Shown: one piece after another, positions 33,407 through 41,967 of the stretch
How positions within the stretch are numbered: position 1 is the first letter of the stretch
How the letters are laid out: every line of letters starts with the position of its first letter
Assembly: GCF_000698595.1 (NCBI RefSeq)
Contig: NZ_JFHC01000041.1
Location: 1 to 64,000, forward strand
Reading direction: 5' to 3'
Length of the DNA: 64,000 bases
DNA from: Caballeronia glathei
GTDB taxonomy: Bacteria; Pseudomonadota; Gammaproteobacteria; Burkholderiales; Burkholderiaceae
The notes under the pieces: model-generated
The model's database searches: none
What the model saw: the letters and a program-made list of their open reading frames with translations, nothing else
What the model was told of the DNA's origin: nothing
Translations under genes and position numbers: made by a program

Positions 33407-33442
33407 AAAACAATACCGCCCTGAATCGGGCGGTATTGTTTC
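33407..33442. terminator. Bidirectional terminator
   Basis: The stem AAACAATACCGCCC (33408-33421) and GGGCGGTATTGTTT (33428-33441) has a 6-nt loop with A- and T-rich ends. It separates the monooxygenase gene from the convergent fds operon. Confidence 0.92.
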
Positions 33443-33463
33443 GTGCTCGGTACCCGCGCTGGC

Positions 33464-33709
33464 TCAGGCGGTTGCCGCGGCCGGTGTCAGATCCTTCCGG
33501 TGCGTCTCGAGCGCCTCGCGCACGATCGCGTGCATCGCGGCGCTCGCCTCGGGATTGTCGAGCGAGTTGAGGATCGCGAGCCGCATGCGCGGTTCCCAGA
33601 ACTTGCGGATGTGATCCGCGACGCTGTCCGCCGCTTCGTGCTGATCCGGCAGCGAGTCGAAGAACTCGCCGATCCGGTTCGCCATGTCGATCAGGTTGTC
33701 TACGTCCAT
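33464..33709 (-). CDS. fdsD: NAD-dependent formate dehydrogenase delta subunit
   Basis: An 81-residue protein of the FdsD family: MDVDNLIDMANRIGEFFDS, DHIRKFWEPRMR and an Ala-rich tail. It is a small assembly or structural subunit of the molybdenum FDH complex in the cytoplasm. The ATG at 33709 has GGGGA upstream and starts two bases after the fdsA stop. A longer frame is a shadow of the fdsA end. It is the last gene of the fds operon; the terminator follows about 20 bp downstream. The fdsC gene normally found just before it is missing. Confidence 0.92.
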   Translation of the reverse strand: MDVDNLIDMANRIGEFFDSLPDQHEAADSVADHIRKFWEPRMRLAILNSLDNPEASAAMHAIVREALETHRKDLTPAAATA

Positions 33710-33711
33710 GT

Positions 33712-36648
33712 CTATTTCCCCGAAGTGACGAGCGCGCTCGCGTCCGTGCGCAGTTCGAGCAGTTCGAGCTGCTGCGTGTTGAAGAGCGAGTAGTCCTTCT
33801 GCCATTGCGACGGCTGCTCGACCGGCATCACCTGAACCGCCGTCACCTTGTATTCCGGACAGTTCGTCGCCCAGTCGGAGGAGTCGGTCGTGATCACGTT
33901 CGCGCCCGATTCGGGGAAGTGGAACGTGGTGTAGACGACCCCCGGCTGCATCCGCTCCGTGATCTTCGCGCGCAGCACGGTCTGCCCCGCGCGCGATTCG
34001 ATGCCGACCCAGTCGCCCGTCTTGATGCCGCGATCCTCGGCGTCCTGCGGGTGGATCTCGAGGCGGTCCTCGTCGTGCCAGCGCGAGTTCTCGGTACGCC
34101 GCGTCTGCGCGCCCACGTTGTACTGCGAGAGGATACGGCCCGTGGTGAGCAGCAGCGGGTACTTGCGCGTGACCTTTTCCGGCGTCGCGACGAACTTGGT
34201 GATGACGAAGCGCCCCTTGCCGCGCACGAATTCATCGATGTGCATGGTCGGCGTGCCTTCCGGCGCCTGCTCGTTGCAGGGCCACTGGATGCTGCCGAGT
34301 TCGTCGATCCTGTCGAACGACACGCCATGGAACGTCGGCGTGAGGCGCGCGATCTCGTCCATGATCTGCGACGGATGCGTGTAGCTCATCTCGTAGCCGA
34401 GCGCGCGGGCGAGCTTGATCGTCACTTCCCAGTCCGCGAAGCCGGCGAGCGGCGGCATGACGCGGCGCACGCGCGAGATGCGGCGCTCCGCGTTGGTGAA
34501 CGTGCCGTCCTTTTCGAGGAACGTCGAGCCCGGCAGCAGCACGTGTGCGTACTTCGCCGTTTCGTTCAGGAAGATGTCCTGCACGACGATGCACTCCATC
34601 GCGGAGAGCGCGCCCGTCACGTGGTGCGTGTTCGGGTCGGACTGGACGATGTCCTCGCCCTGGCAATAGAGGCCCATGAACGTGCCGTGCGTCGCCGCAT
34701 CGAACATGTTCGGAATGCGCAGGCCCGGCTCCGATTGCAGCTTGACGTTCCACGCTTCCTCGAAGAGGGCGCGCGTGGCGGCGTCGCTGATGTGGCGGTA
34801 GCCCGGCAGTTCGTGCGGGAACGAGCCCATGTCGCACGAGCCCTGCACGTTGTTCTGGCCGCGCAGCGGATTCACGCCGACGCCTTCGCGCCCGACGTTG
34901 CCCGTTGCCATCGCGAGGTTCGCGATGCCCATCACCATCGTCGAGCCTTGCGCGTGTTCCGTGACGCCGAGGCCGTAGAAGATCGCCGAGTTGCCCGGAC
35001 GCGCGTAGATGCGAGCGGCTTCGCGCACCAGTTGCGCGGGCACGCCCGTGACCGCTTCCATCGCTTCAGGCGAGTTTTCCGCGAGCGAGACGAAGTCGCG
35101 CCATTGACCGAAAGCGCGCGGCTCGCAGCGCTCGGCGACGAACTGCTCGTTGACGAGGCCTTCGGTCACGATCACGTGCGCGATCGCATTGATCATCGCG
35201 ACGTTGGTGCCGGGGCGCAGCGCGAGGTGATGCGAGGCCTTTACGTGCGGGCCGTCGACGATGTCGATGCGGCGCGGATCGATCACGATCAGCTGCGCGC
35301 CTTCGCGGATGCGGCGCTTCATGCGCGAGGCGAAGACCGGGTGGCCGTCGGTCGGATTCGCACCGATCACGACGATCACGTCCGCCTTTTCAACGGATGC
35401 GAACGTCTGGGTGCCCGCCGATTCTCCGAGCGTCGTCTTCAGGCCGTAGCCGGTCGGCGAATGGCACACGCGGGCGCAGGTGTCGACGTTGTTGTTGCCG
35501 AACGCGGCGCGCACGAGCTTCTGCACGAGGTACGTTTCCTCGTTCGTGCAGCGCGACGACGTGATCCCGCCGATCGAATCGCGGCCGTACTTGTCCTGGA
35601 TGCGGCGGAATTCGCTCGCCGCGTAGGTGATGGCTTCATCCCACGAGACTTCGCGCCACGGATCGGTGATCTTCGCGCGGATCATCGGCTTCGTGATGCG
35701 GTCCTTGTGCGTGGCGTAGCCCCAGGCGAAGCGGCCCTTCACGCACGCGTGGCCTTCGTTCGCCTGGCCGTTCTTGTTCGGCACCATGCGCACGACTTCG
35801 CTGCCCTTCATTTCCGCCTTGAGCGAGCAGCCGACGCCGCAGTACGCGCACGTCGTCACGACCGAGTGCTCGGGCTGGCCGAGCATGATGACGGTCTTTT
35901 CCTGCAGCGTGGCGGTCGGGCACGCGGCGACGCACGCGCCGCACGACACGCATTCCGACTCCATGAACGGCACGCTTTCGCTCGCGGCGACGCGCGATTC
36001 GAAGCCGCGGCCGGTGATCGTCAGCGCGAAGGTGCCCTGCGTTTCCTCGCAGGCGCGCACGCAGCGGTTGCAGACAATGCACTTCGATGCGTCGTAGGTG
36101 AAGTACGGGTTCGACTCGTCCTTCTTGTCCTTCAGGTGGTTCGCGCCTTCGTAGCCATAGCGCACTTCGCGCAGGCCGACGACGCCCGCCATGTCCTGCA
36201 GCTCGCAGTCGCCGTTGGCGGGGCAGGTCAGGCAGTCGAGCGGGTGATCGGAGATGTAGAGCTCCATCACGTTCTTGCGCAGCGACTGCAGCTTGTCGCT
36301 TTGCGTGCGCACCTTCATGCCCGCTTCGACCGGCGTCGTGCACGAGGCCGGATAGCCGCGCTTGCCCTCGATCTCGACGAGGCACAGACGGCACGAGCCC
36401 CACGGCTCGAGCGAATCCGTCGCGCAGAGCTTGGGCACGTTCACGCCGGCTTCGATCGCCGCGCGCATCACGGAGGTGCCCGCGGGCACGGTGACCGATT
36501 CGCCGTCGATTTCGAGCGTCACGTCGATATCGGCGTGGCGCAGCGGCGTGCCGTAGTCGGTGTCGTCGAAGGGATCGCGCCGCTGCACCGACGCAGCACT
36601 CTTGCAGGCGCAGTTTCCGGAGCCGCAGCCGTTATTCGTGTTGGACAT
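33712..36648 (-). CDS. fdsA: NAD-dependent formate dehydrogenase alpha (molybdenum) subunit
   Basis: A 978-residue catalytic subunit oxidising formate to CO2. Iron-sulfur ligands are visible: a 2Fe-2S site (Cys75, 86, 89, 103), an N-terminal HxxxC type 4Fe-4S site (His135, Cys139, 142, 148), two ferredoxin-type 4Fe-4S sites (Cys190-200 and 233-243) and the FDH-proper cluster (Cys267, 270, 274, 302). The molybdenum ligand is Cys395 in CARVCHSPTG, not selenocysteine. The rest is the bis-MGD domain. It follows fdsB by 75 bp. The complex couples formate oxidation to NADH via FdsB and FdsG. Confidence 0.96.
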   Translation of the reverse strand: MSNTNNGCGSGNCACKSAASVQRRDPFDDTDYGTPLRHADIDVTLEIDGESVTVPAGTSVMRAAIEAGVNVPKLCATDSLEPWGSCRLCLVEIEGKRGYPASCTTPVEAGMKVRTQSDKLQSLRKNVMELYISDHPLDCLTCPANGDCELQDMAGVVGLREVRYGYEGANHLKDKKDESNPYFTYDASKCIVCNRCVRACEETQGTFALTITGRGFESRVAASESVPFMESECVSCGACVAACPTATLQEKTVIMLGQPEHSVVTTCAYCGVGCSLKAEMKGSEVVRMVPNKNGQANEGHACVKGRFAWGYATHKDRITKPMIRAKITDPWREVSWDEAITYAASEFRRIQDKYGRDSIGGITSSRCTNEETYLVQKLVRAAFGNNNVDTCARVCHSPTGYGLKTTLGESAGTQTFASVEKADVIVVIGANPTDGHPVFASRMKRRIREGAQLIVIDPRRIDIVDGPHVKASHHLALRPGTNVAMINAIAHVIVTEGLVNEQFVAERCEPRAFGQWRDFVSLAENSPEAMEAVTGVPAQLVREAARIYARPGNSAIFYGLGVTEHAQGSTMVMGIANLAMATGNVGREGVGVNPLRGQNNVQGSCDMGSFPHELPGYRHISDAATRALFEEAWNVKLQSEPGLRIPNMFDAATHGTFMGLYCQGEDIVQSDPNTHHVTGALSAMECIVVQDIFLNETAKYAHVLLPGSTFLEKDGTFTNAERRISRVRRVMPPLAGFADWEVTIKLARALGYEMSYTHPSQIMDEIARLTPTFHGVSFDRIDELGSIQWPCNEQAPEGTPTMHIDEFVRGKGRFVITKFVATPEKVTRKYPLLLTTGRILSQYNVGAQTRRTENSRWHDEDRLEIHPQDAEDRGIKTGDWVGIESRAGQTVLRAKITERMQPGVVYTTFHFPESGANVITTDSSDWATNCPEYKVTAVQVMPVEQPSQWQKDYSLFNTQQLELLELRTDASALVTSGK

Positions 36649-36723
36649 ATTTATCTCCTGTCGACCAGAGTTGGCGCTTCAGCGCCTTCCCTCTGGTCCC
36701 ATGCAAAAGGTTTGCCGGCTTGC

Positions 36724-38280
36724 TCAAGCCGCTTTCTGCGACGGCGCTTTCGAAAGGCCGAAGTCCTCAGGGAAATGCTCGAGCGCGGACAGCACCGGAT
36801 AGGGCGTCATGCCGCCCATCGCGCACAGCGACCCGGACACCATCGTGTCGCACAGATCGCGCAGCAGCGTGATCTGCTTCGGCGACGTGTCGCCCGCGCG
36901 GATCTTCTCGATCACCTCCACGCCGCGCGTCGAGCCGATCCGGCACGGCGTGCACTTGCCGCACGATTCGAGCGCGCAGAAATGCATCGCGTACTGGGCG
37001 AGATCGGCGAGGTTCGAGGTGTCGTCGTGGATCACGAGGCCGCCGTGGCCGACCACCGCGCCCACGGCCGCATAGGCTTCGTAGTCGAGCGGAATGTCCC
37101 ACTGGCTCTCCGGCAGATACGTGCCGAGCGGGCCCCCCACCTGCACCGCGCGCGCCGGCCGGCCGCTTGCCGTACCGCCGCCGTATTCATAGATCAGTTC
37201 GCGGAGCGTCACGCCGAACGCCAGTTCGACGAGTCCGCCGTGCTTCACGTTGCCCGCGAGCTGGAACGGCAGCGTGCCGCGCGAGCGGCCCATGCCGAAG
37301 TCGCGGTAGAACGCGGCGCCCTTCGCGAAGATGATCGGCACCGTCGCGAGCGTGATGACGTTGTTGATGACGGTCGGTTTGCCGAAGAGGCCGACGAGCG
37401 CCGGCACCGGCGGCTTCGCGCGCACGATGCCGCGCTTGCCCTCGAGCGATTCGAGCAGCGCCGTTTCCTCGCCGCAGACATACGCTCCCGCGCCCTTCGC
37501 CACTTCCAGCTCGAACGCATGCGCGCTGCCGAGCACGCTCGCGCCGAGCCAGCCCGCTTCGCGCGCGCGGTCGATCGCGCGGTTGAGCGTCGTGATCGAA
37601 TGCGGATACTCGCTGCGCACGTAGATATAGCCCTTCGTCGCGCCGGTCACGATGCCCGCGATGATCATTCCTTCGATCAGCACGTACGGGTCGCTTTCCA
37701 TGACGAGGCGGTCGGAGAACGTGCCGGAGTCGCCTTCGTCCGCGTTGCAGACGATGTACTTCTGGTCGGCGAGCGCGCCGCGCACCGTGCGCCACTTGAT
37801 GCCGGCCGGGAAGGCGGCGCCGCCGCGCCCGCGCAGGCCCGATTCGATCAGCGCTTCGCAGGCGGCGTCGCCGTTCGTTTCCAGCGCGCGGCGCAATCCT
37901 TCGATGCCGCCGTTCGCGACGTAGTCGTCGGTCGAAAGCGGGTCGGTGATGCCGATGCGCGCGAACGTCAGCCGTTGCTGCTTCTTGAGATAGGGAAGTT
38001 CGTCGACCACGCCGACGTTCTTCTCGTGCGCGCCGCCGCTCAACAGTCCGGCGTCGAAGAGCGCGCCGATCTCGTCGGCGTCGACATTCGAATAGCCGAT
38101 GCGGCCTTCGGCCGTTTCGACTTCGACGAGCGGTTCGAGCCACAAGAGGCCGCGCGAGCCATTGCGGACCAGTTGTACGTCGGCGCCGCGCTTTGCCGCC
38201 TCGGCGGCGATGGCGGAAGCGACTTCGTCGGCGCCGAGTGCGAGCGCCGCCGAATCGCAGGGAACGTAGATGCGTGTCAT
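36724..38280 (-). CDS. fdsB: NAD-dependent formate dehydrogenase beta (FMN/NADH) subunit
   Basis: A 518-residue NuoF-like diaphorase subunit. An N-terminal thioredoxin-like part (MTRIYVPCDSAALALGADE) precedes the FMN/NAD domain with GLRGRGGAAFPAGIKW, CNADEGDSGTFSDR and GAGAYVCGEETALLESLEG. The 4Fe-4S site is SCGKCTPCRIG with a distal Cys near CAMGG. The ATG at 38280 overlaps the fdsG stop by four bases (ATGA), which fixes the start. It transfers electrons from the FeS chain to NAD+. Confidence 0.96.
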   Translation of the reverse strand: MTRIYVPCDSAALALGADEVASAIAAEAAKRGADVQLVRNGSRGLLWLEPLVEVETAEGRIGYSNVDADEIGALFDAGLLSGGAHEKNVGVVDELPYLKKQQRLTFARIGITDPLSTDDYVANGGIEGLRRALETNGDAACEALIESGLRGRGGAAFPAGIKWRTVRGALADQKYIVCNADEGDSGTFSDRLVMESDPYVLIEGMIIAGIVTGATKGYIYVRSEYPHSITTLNRAIDRAREAGWLGASVLGSAHAFELEVAKGAGAYVCGEETALLESLEGKRGIVRAKPPVPALVGLFGKPTVINNVITLATVPIIFAKGAAFYRDFGMGRSRGTLPFQLAGNVKHGGLVELAFGVTLRELIYEYGGGTASGRPARAVQVGGPLGTYLPESQWDIPLDYEAYAAVGAVVGHGGLVIHDDTSNLADLAQYAMHFCALESCGKCTPCRIGSTRGVEVIEKIRAGDTSPKQITLLRDLCDTMVSGSLCAMGGMTPYPVLSALEHFPEDFGLSKAPSQKAA

Positions 38281-38780
38281 GCCGTTTCCTCCGAGTTCGC
38301 TTTGGCGCCAGCCTTCTCGCAGGCCGCCGCGTACAGCCGCTCGAATTTCTGCGGCGTGACCTTCGCGTACAACTCGCCGTTGATCATCATCGACGGCGAC
38401 AGCGCGCACTGCCCGAGGCAATACACGGATTCGAGTTCGGTCTCGGTCTGATGGCCGTTGTCGAACTGGCAGCCGGTGTGCGCCTCGATGTGCTGCGCGA
38501 GCGCTTCGGTGCCCATGCTGCGGCACGCTTCCGCGCGGCACAGCTGCACCGTCACGCGTGCGGGCGGCTCCGAGCGGAAGTGGTGGTAATAGGTGATCAC
38601 GCCGTGCACTTCGGCGCGCGACAGCGACAGCGCCTCGGCAAGCGGGGCGACGACCGCGGGCGGCACATAGCCGACGTCATCCTGAATGGCGTGCAGGATG
38701 GCCATCAGCGATGCGCCTGGGGTGACGTGACGGCGCACCAGTTCCTGGGGTGCCGGGGCTACGAGCTGCGTTTGTGTCAT
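38277..38780 (-). CDS. fdsG: NAD-dependent formate dehydrogenase gamma (2Fe-2S) subunit
   Basis: A 167-residue NuoE-like subunit with a thioredoxin fold and a 2Fe-2S cluster. Ligand regions are VQLCRAEACRSMG and VYCLGQCALSPSMMING; the helical N-terminal part has ILHAIQDDVGYVPPAVV and HGVITYYHHF. The ribosome site GGAGGAG is strong. It is the first gene of the operon, transcribed away from the LysR/ModE-like regulator across a 128-bp gap. Confidence 0.95.
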   Translation of the reverse strand: MTQTQLVAPAPQELVRRHVTPGASLMAILHAIQDDVGYVPPAVVAPLAEALSLSRAEVHGVITYYHHFRSEPPARVTVQLCRAEACRSMGTEALAQHIEAHTGCQFDNGHQTETELESVYCLGQCALSPSMMINGELYAKVTPQKFERLYAAACEKAGAKANSEETA

Positions 38781-38908
38781 GGGGCTCCTCCAACGCTCGG
38801 TATATGTTTATCGTGTGCATATTTCAGTCTTATAATGCATCGCACCGAGCCGATGAAGTGAACAATAGGCGTCGTGATATATCTTGGCAATAGGAAGCGA
38901 GATTGCAT
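38781..38908. promoter_or_regulatory. Divergent fds promoter region
   Basis: This AT-richer gap contains an ATATG/CATAT dyad (38802-38806 and 38818-38822) with an 11-bp centre, preceded by CGGTATAT, on the fdsG side, and a perfect plus-strand TATAAT at 38831-38836 that could serve the regulator gene. The dyad is a candidate regulator or molybdate-type operator; no consensus is matched over its full length. Confidence 0.45.
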
Positions 38909-39982
38909 ATGGTCGATATCGAATGCCGGGCCGAACTCGTGTTGCGCGACGTCGACGGCCGGGAAACCAGTCTCAGCGCGGTTGTGCCGCTTTTGCTGCT
39001 CGTTTCACAGACAGGCAGCATCGCCAATGCCGCGTCGGCTAAGGGTTTGTCCTATCGCCACGCATGGGGCCTGCTGCGCGAAATCGAGGCCCGGCTGGGC
39101 GGCGCGCTGATCACCAAATCACGCGGACGCGGGTCCGTTCTGTCCGAACTCGGCGAGTCGGTGCTGCGTGCGCAGCGTATCTGCGGCGAGCGGCTCGAAT
39201 CGCCGCTGCAGGCGGTCGCGAGCGAAGTGGCGGGAGAACTGAACCGGCGCCTCGCCCGCGATGCCGCGCACGTGCGCATTCACGCGTCGCACGGTTACGC
39301 GGTCGCTGCGCTCGTGCGTGCGCTCGCCGCGCATCACATCCCCGTCGACATCAAGTATCGCGAAAGCGCCGAAGCCGTGATCGCGCTCTCGCGCGGCGAA
39401 TGCGAGCTTGCGGGTTTTCACCTGCCGCTTGGCGAGTTTCGCGCCATCTGCGCGCAGACCTACGGGCCGTATCTGGACCCGGACAAGCATCAACTGATCC
39501 ACCTCACGCGACGCACGCAGGGCCTCTTCGTGCCGAAGGGCAACCCGAAGGGCATCGAGGGGCTGCACGATCTCTCGCGCGCCGACGTGCGCTTCGTGAA
39601 CCGGCAGCCCGGCTCGGGCACGCGCATGCTGCTGGATCTGTCGCTGCGCGCCATCGGCGTCGATCCGGACCAGATCAACGGCTATGCGACGAGCGAGCTC
39701 ACGCATTCGGCGATCGCCGCGTTCGTCGCGAGCGGCATGGCCGATCTCGGCTTCGGCGTGCAGCCCGCGGCGCAGCATTTCACGCTCGACTTCATCCCGG
39801 TGATCGACGAGGACTATTTCTTCGCATGCGAGCGGGCACGGCTCGACGAGGCGCGCTTGGGCGGCGTGCTGGAGATTCTGCGCAGCAGGGCGTTCAAGGA
39901 CAGCGTCGCGCATCTGGAAGGCTACGATCCGGCGCTGTGCGGAACGCTGGTGGACGTCGAAGCGGGGCTGGGCGCGGGCTAA
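38909..39982 (+). CDS. FdsR-like regulator: LysR/ModE-type HTH with molybdate-binding-like domain
   Basis: A 357-residue one-component regulator. Residues 15-95 are a LysR/ModE-type winged helix (VSQTGSIANAASAKGLSYRHAWGLLREIEARLG), and residues 120-340 a PBP-like ligand domain of the type used for molybdate or similar anions (RQPGSGTRMLLDLSLRAIGV, GMADLGFGVQPAA). The same architecture precedes fds operons in other beta-proteobacteria, so it very likely controls fdsGBAD. ATG 38909 is preferred; TTG 38903 has better spacing to AGGA and is the alternative. The effector (formate, molybdate or tungstate) is not shown by sequence. Confidence 0.82.
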   Translation: MVDIECRAELVLRDVDGRETSLSAVVPLLLLVSQTGSIANAASAKGLSYRHAWGLLREIEARLGGALITKSRGRGSVLSELGESVLRAQRICGERLESPLQAVASEVAGELNRRLARDAAHVRIHASHGYAVAALVRALAAHHIPVDIKYRESAEAVIALSRGECELAGFHLPLGEFRAICAQTYGPYLDPDKHQLIHLTRRTQGLFVPKGNPKGIEGLHDLSRADVRFVNRQPGSGTRMLLDLSLRAIGVDPDQINGYATSELTHSAIAAFVASGMADLGFGVQPAAQHFTLDFIPVIDEDYFFACERARLDEARLGGVLEILRSRAFKDSVAHLEGYDPALCGTLVDVEAGLGAG

Positions 39983-40163
39983 GGCGCCGTTGCGCCCGGG
40001 GCAGGATGCAAAGCGGCGGCAAAACCGGGCGGCAAAAATGCGCGCTGAAAATGAACGGTAAAATAAGACTGCCTGTATCGGCTGCCGGTTGCCCCGAATT
40101 ACGTTAACCTACCGCCTTGCCTTTCACGTTCTACGCGCAGCTCATTTCGCGCCCCATTTCGCC

Positions 40164-40430
40164 ATGAAACTTCCACTGCTTGCTACAGCATCGGCCGCGC
40201 TCGTCGCCGGCGCGATCTATCTCATTCCCGTTGCGTTTGCCCAGAATTCGCCGGGCATGCCGGGCGGCATCCTGCAGGACCAGTTTCGCCTGAACGAGCA
40301 CCCGCAACTGCAGTTCGCGGCGTCGGACCCGGGCGACAAGTATCAGCAGGGAACGTCACCCGCGCGCCGCCGCGCCGATAACGGCGACTCGACGGGCTGC
40401 AACCTGAAGTGCCCGAAAAACGCGCAGTAA
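40164..40430 (+). CDS. Small exported protein of unknown function
   Basis: An 88-residue protein not recognised. A clear signal peptide (LPLLATASAALVAGAIYLIPVAFA) is followed by QNSPGMPGG, a QFRLNEHPQLQFAASD stretch, a basic RRRAD patch and a C-terminal cysteine pair CNLKC. The mature part of about 62 residues is polar and probably unstructured apart from a possible disulfide or metal site. There is no strong ribosome site. It stands alone between the fds regulator and a glycosyltransferase gene. Confidence 0.65.
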   Translation: MKLPLLATASAALVAGAIYLIPVAFAQNSPGMPGGILQDQFRLNEHPQLQFAASDPGDKYQQGTSPARRRADNGDSTGCNLKCPKNAQ

Positions 40431-40847
40431 CGTTTCACGCCTCATGGCGCCGGGTCGCGCTCACGAGCACCGACCCGGCCGCATCAGCCTTATCCTTCCG
40501 AAAGCCGCCCCGGCGCGGCACTCTCATGGGCGCGTTGTGCGCCGCAATAGCGTTCAGTGCGGTGCCGAACATCCGCCGTCGACAAACTCCCCAGCGACCG
40601 AAAAATACTACGAGATGGCGGGCGTTTGGTATGAAGGCAGGAGTAACTTGATAGTGCGTGCATTGATCAGGTTATCGATGACAAGCGGCTCTGTCGTTCC
40701 ATAAGCAAAACAACGAGGAAGCGTGTCGGTTGCTTCGGCCATTCGCAATTCACGCGGGCGGCTGTCGGCAACATGGAAGCGCGGCGTCGAGCCCGGCGGC
40801 CCTGCCGCCGCAAGCCGACGCTTCGGAATTGCAGAGGAAAGGCGCAC
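40431..40847. other. Noncoding stretch upstream of the glycosyltransferase gene
   Basis: Short open frames of up to 86 codons exist but begin without ribosome sites and have no recognisable product. An AT-richer patch at 40600-40700 (ACTTGATAG, TTGATCAGGTTATCGATG) is the likely promoter area for the glycosyltransferase gene. A strong ribosome site, AGAGGAAAGG, precedes 40848. Confidence 0.45.
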
Positions 40848-41924
40848 ATGCGAATTCTCCAGGTCATCCTGGCTCCCCGCCTGTCGGGGGCCGAAGTGCT
40901 CGCGAAGGGCGTCGCGATCGGGCACCAGCGCGCAGGACACGGCGTATGCATCGCGTCGCTCCTGCCCGAGCATCGCGATTTCGAGCACATCAGCGCGGAG
41001 CTTCGCGCGCATGGCGTGATGTGTCTCTTTCCGGCGCGCAGCTACCGCAAGATCGGGCGCCTGCTGTTTCTCTACAACGCAATCCGTACGTTCCGGCCCG
41101 ACATCATCTTCGCGCATGCGACCATCCCCGCGCTCTACGTGCGCGCGCTGCCGACGCGCGTGCCGATCGTCTGGGTGATGCATTCGGGCGCCAACGACTT
41201 TTCGAACGTTGCGCTGCTGCGCGCCGAGCGCCTGTTGTCGGGGCGCGCGAAGGCGGTGATCGGCGTGTCGCAGAAGAATATCGACGACTACGTGAAGGAG
41301 ATCGGCCTGCATCCGTCGATGAGCGTCGTGCCGAACGGCGTCGACATCTCGCGCTTCACCGACGACGATGCCCCCGCGCCGCAGCCGCCTCACAGGCAGA
41401 TCGTGCAGGTCGGCCGCTATATTCCGGAGAAGAATCATCTGCAGACGGTGCAGGCGTTCGCGCGCGTCGCCCGCGCCGATCCGGACGCGCGCCTCTTTCT
41501 GTGCGGCGTGATCGAGAATCTCGCGTATCACGCGGCGGTCGTCGATCTGGTCGCGCGGCTCGGGCTGAAGGAGCGCGTCGTGATCGACGGTCCGCAATCG
41601 AACGTCGCGCAGATTCTGCGTGCATCGACCGTCTTCGCGATGCCTTCGAGCTTCGAGGCGCACAGCATCGGCTTTCTCGAAGCGCTGGCCTCGGGCATTC
41701 CCGTGGTGGCGAACGCGATTGCTTCGTTCGGCTTCGCCGCAGGCTTTCCGGGCGTGCGGCTGCTCGATACCGGCGACGCCGACGCCTACGGTCACGCGTT
41801 GCTGGAGTCCCTCGCGCAGCCGCGCGCCACCCGGCCGCTCGCGGGGTTCACGCTGCAGAGCACCGCTGACCGGTATCTCGCCATCGCACGCGAGGTGCTG
41901 AAGTTGCGCGTGGGGCTGAGTTGA
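40848..41924 (+). CDS. GT4-family glycosyltransferase
   Basis: A 358-residue GT-B glycosyltransferase of family GT4. The N-terminal domain opens MRILQVILAPRLSGAEVLAKG; the C-terminal nucleotide-sugar domain shows VPNGVDISRF, VQVGRYIPEKNH and the E-x7-E pair in SSFEAHSIGFLEALASG. It is cytosolic or membrane-associated and probably adds a sugar to a polysaccharide or lipid acceptor. The AGAGGAAAGG site fixes the start. It is convergent with the exported PIG-L gene and 43 bp from its stop; no other polysaccharide genes are adjacent, so the product is open. Confidence 0.9.
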   Translation: MRILQVILAPRLSGAEVLAKGVAIGHQRAGHGVCIASLLPEHRDFEHISAELRAHGVMCLFPARSYRKIGRLLFLYNAIRTFRPDIIFAHATIPALYVRALPTRVPIVWVMHSGANDFSNVALLRAERLLSGRAKAVIGVSQKNIDDYVKEIGLHPSMSVVPNGVDISRFTDDDAPAPQPPHRQIVQVGRYIPEKNHLQTVQAFARVARADPDARLFLCGVIENLAYHAAVVDLVARLGLKERVVIDGPQSNVAQILRASTVFAMPSSFEAHSIGFLEALASGIPVVANAIASFGFAAGFPGVRLLDTGDADAYGHALLESLAQPRATRPLAGFTLQSTADRYLAIAREVLKLRVGLS

Positions 41925-41967
41925 GGCCGGCGCTTGCTGCCACGCTTCCTTCCGCGCTTGCCCGGGG

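Noticed and set aside
33805..38451. Plus-strand open frame of 1548 codons
   Set aside because: It is the antisense shadow of fdsA, fdsB and fdsG; its Arg/Ala/Asp/His composition is typical of high-GC antisense frames.
40444..40704. 86-codon frame before the glycosyltransferase gene
   Set aside because: There is no ribosome site, no signal or domain, and the region looks like a promoter-containing spacer.
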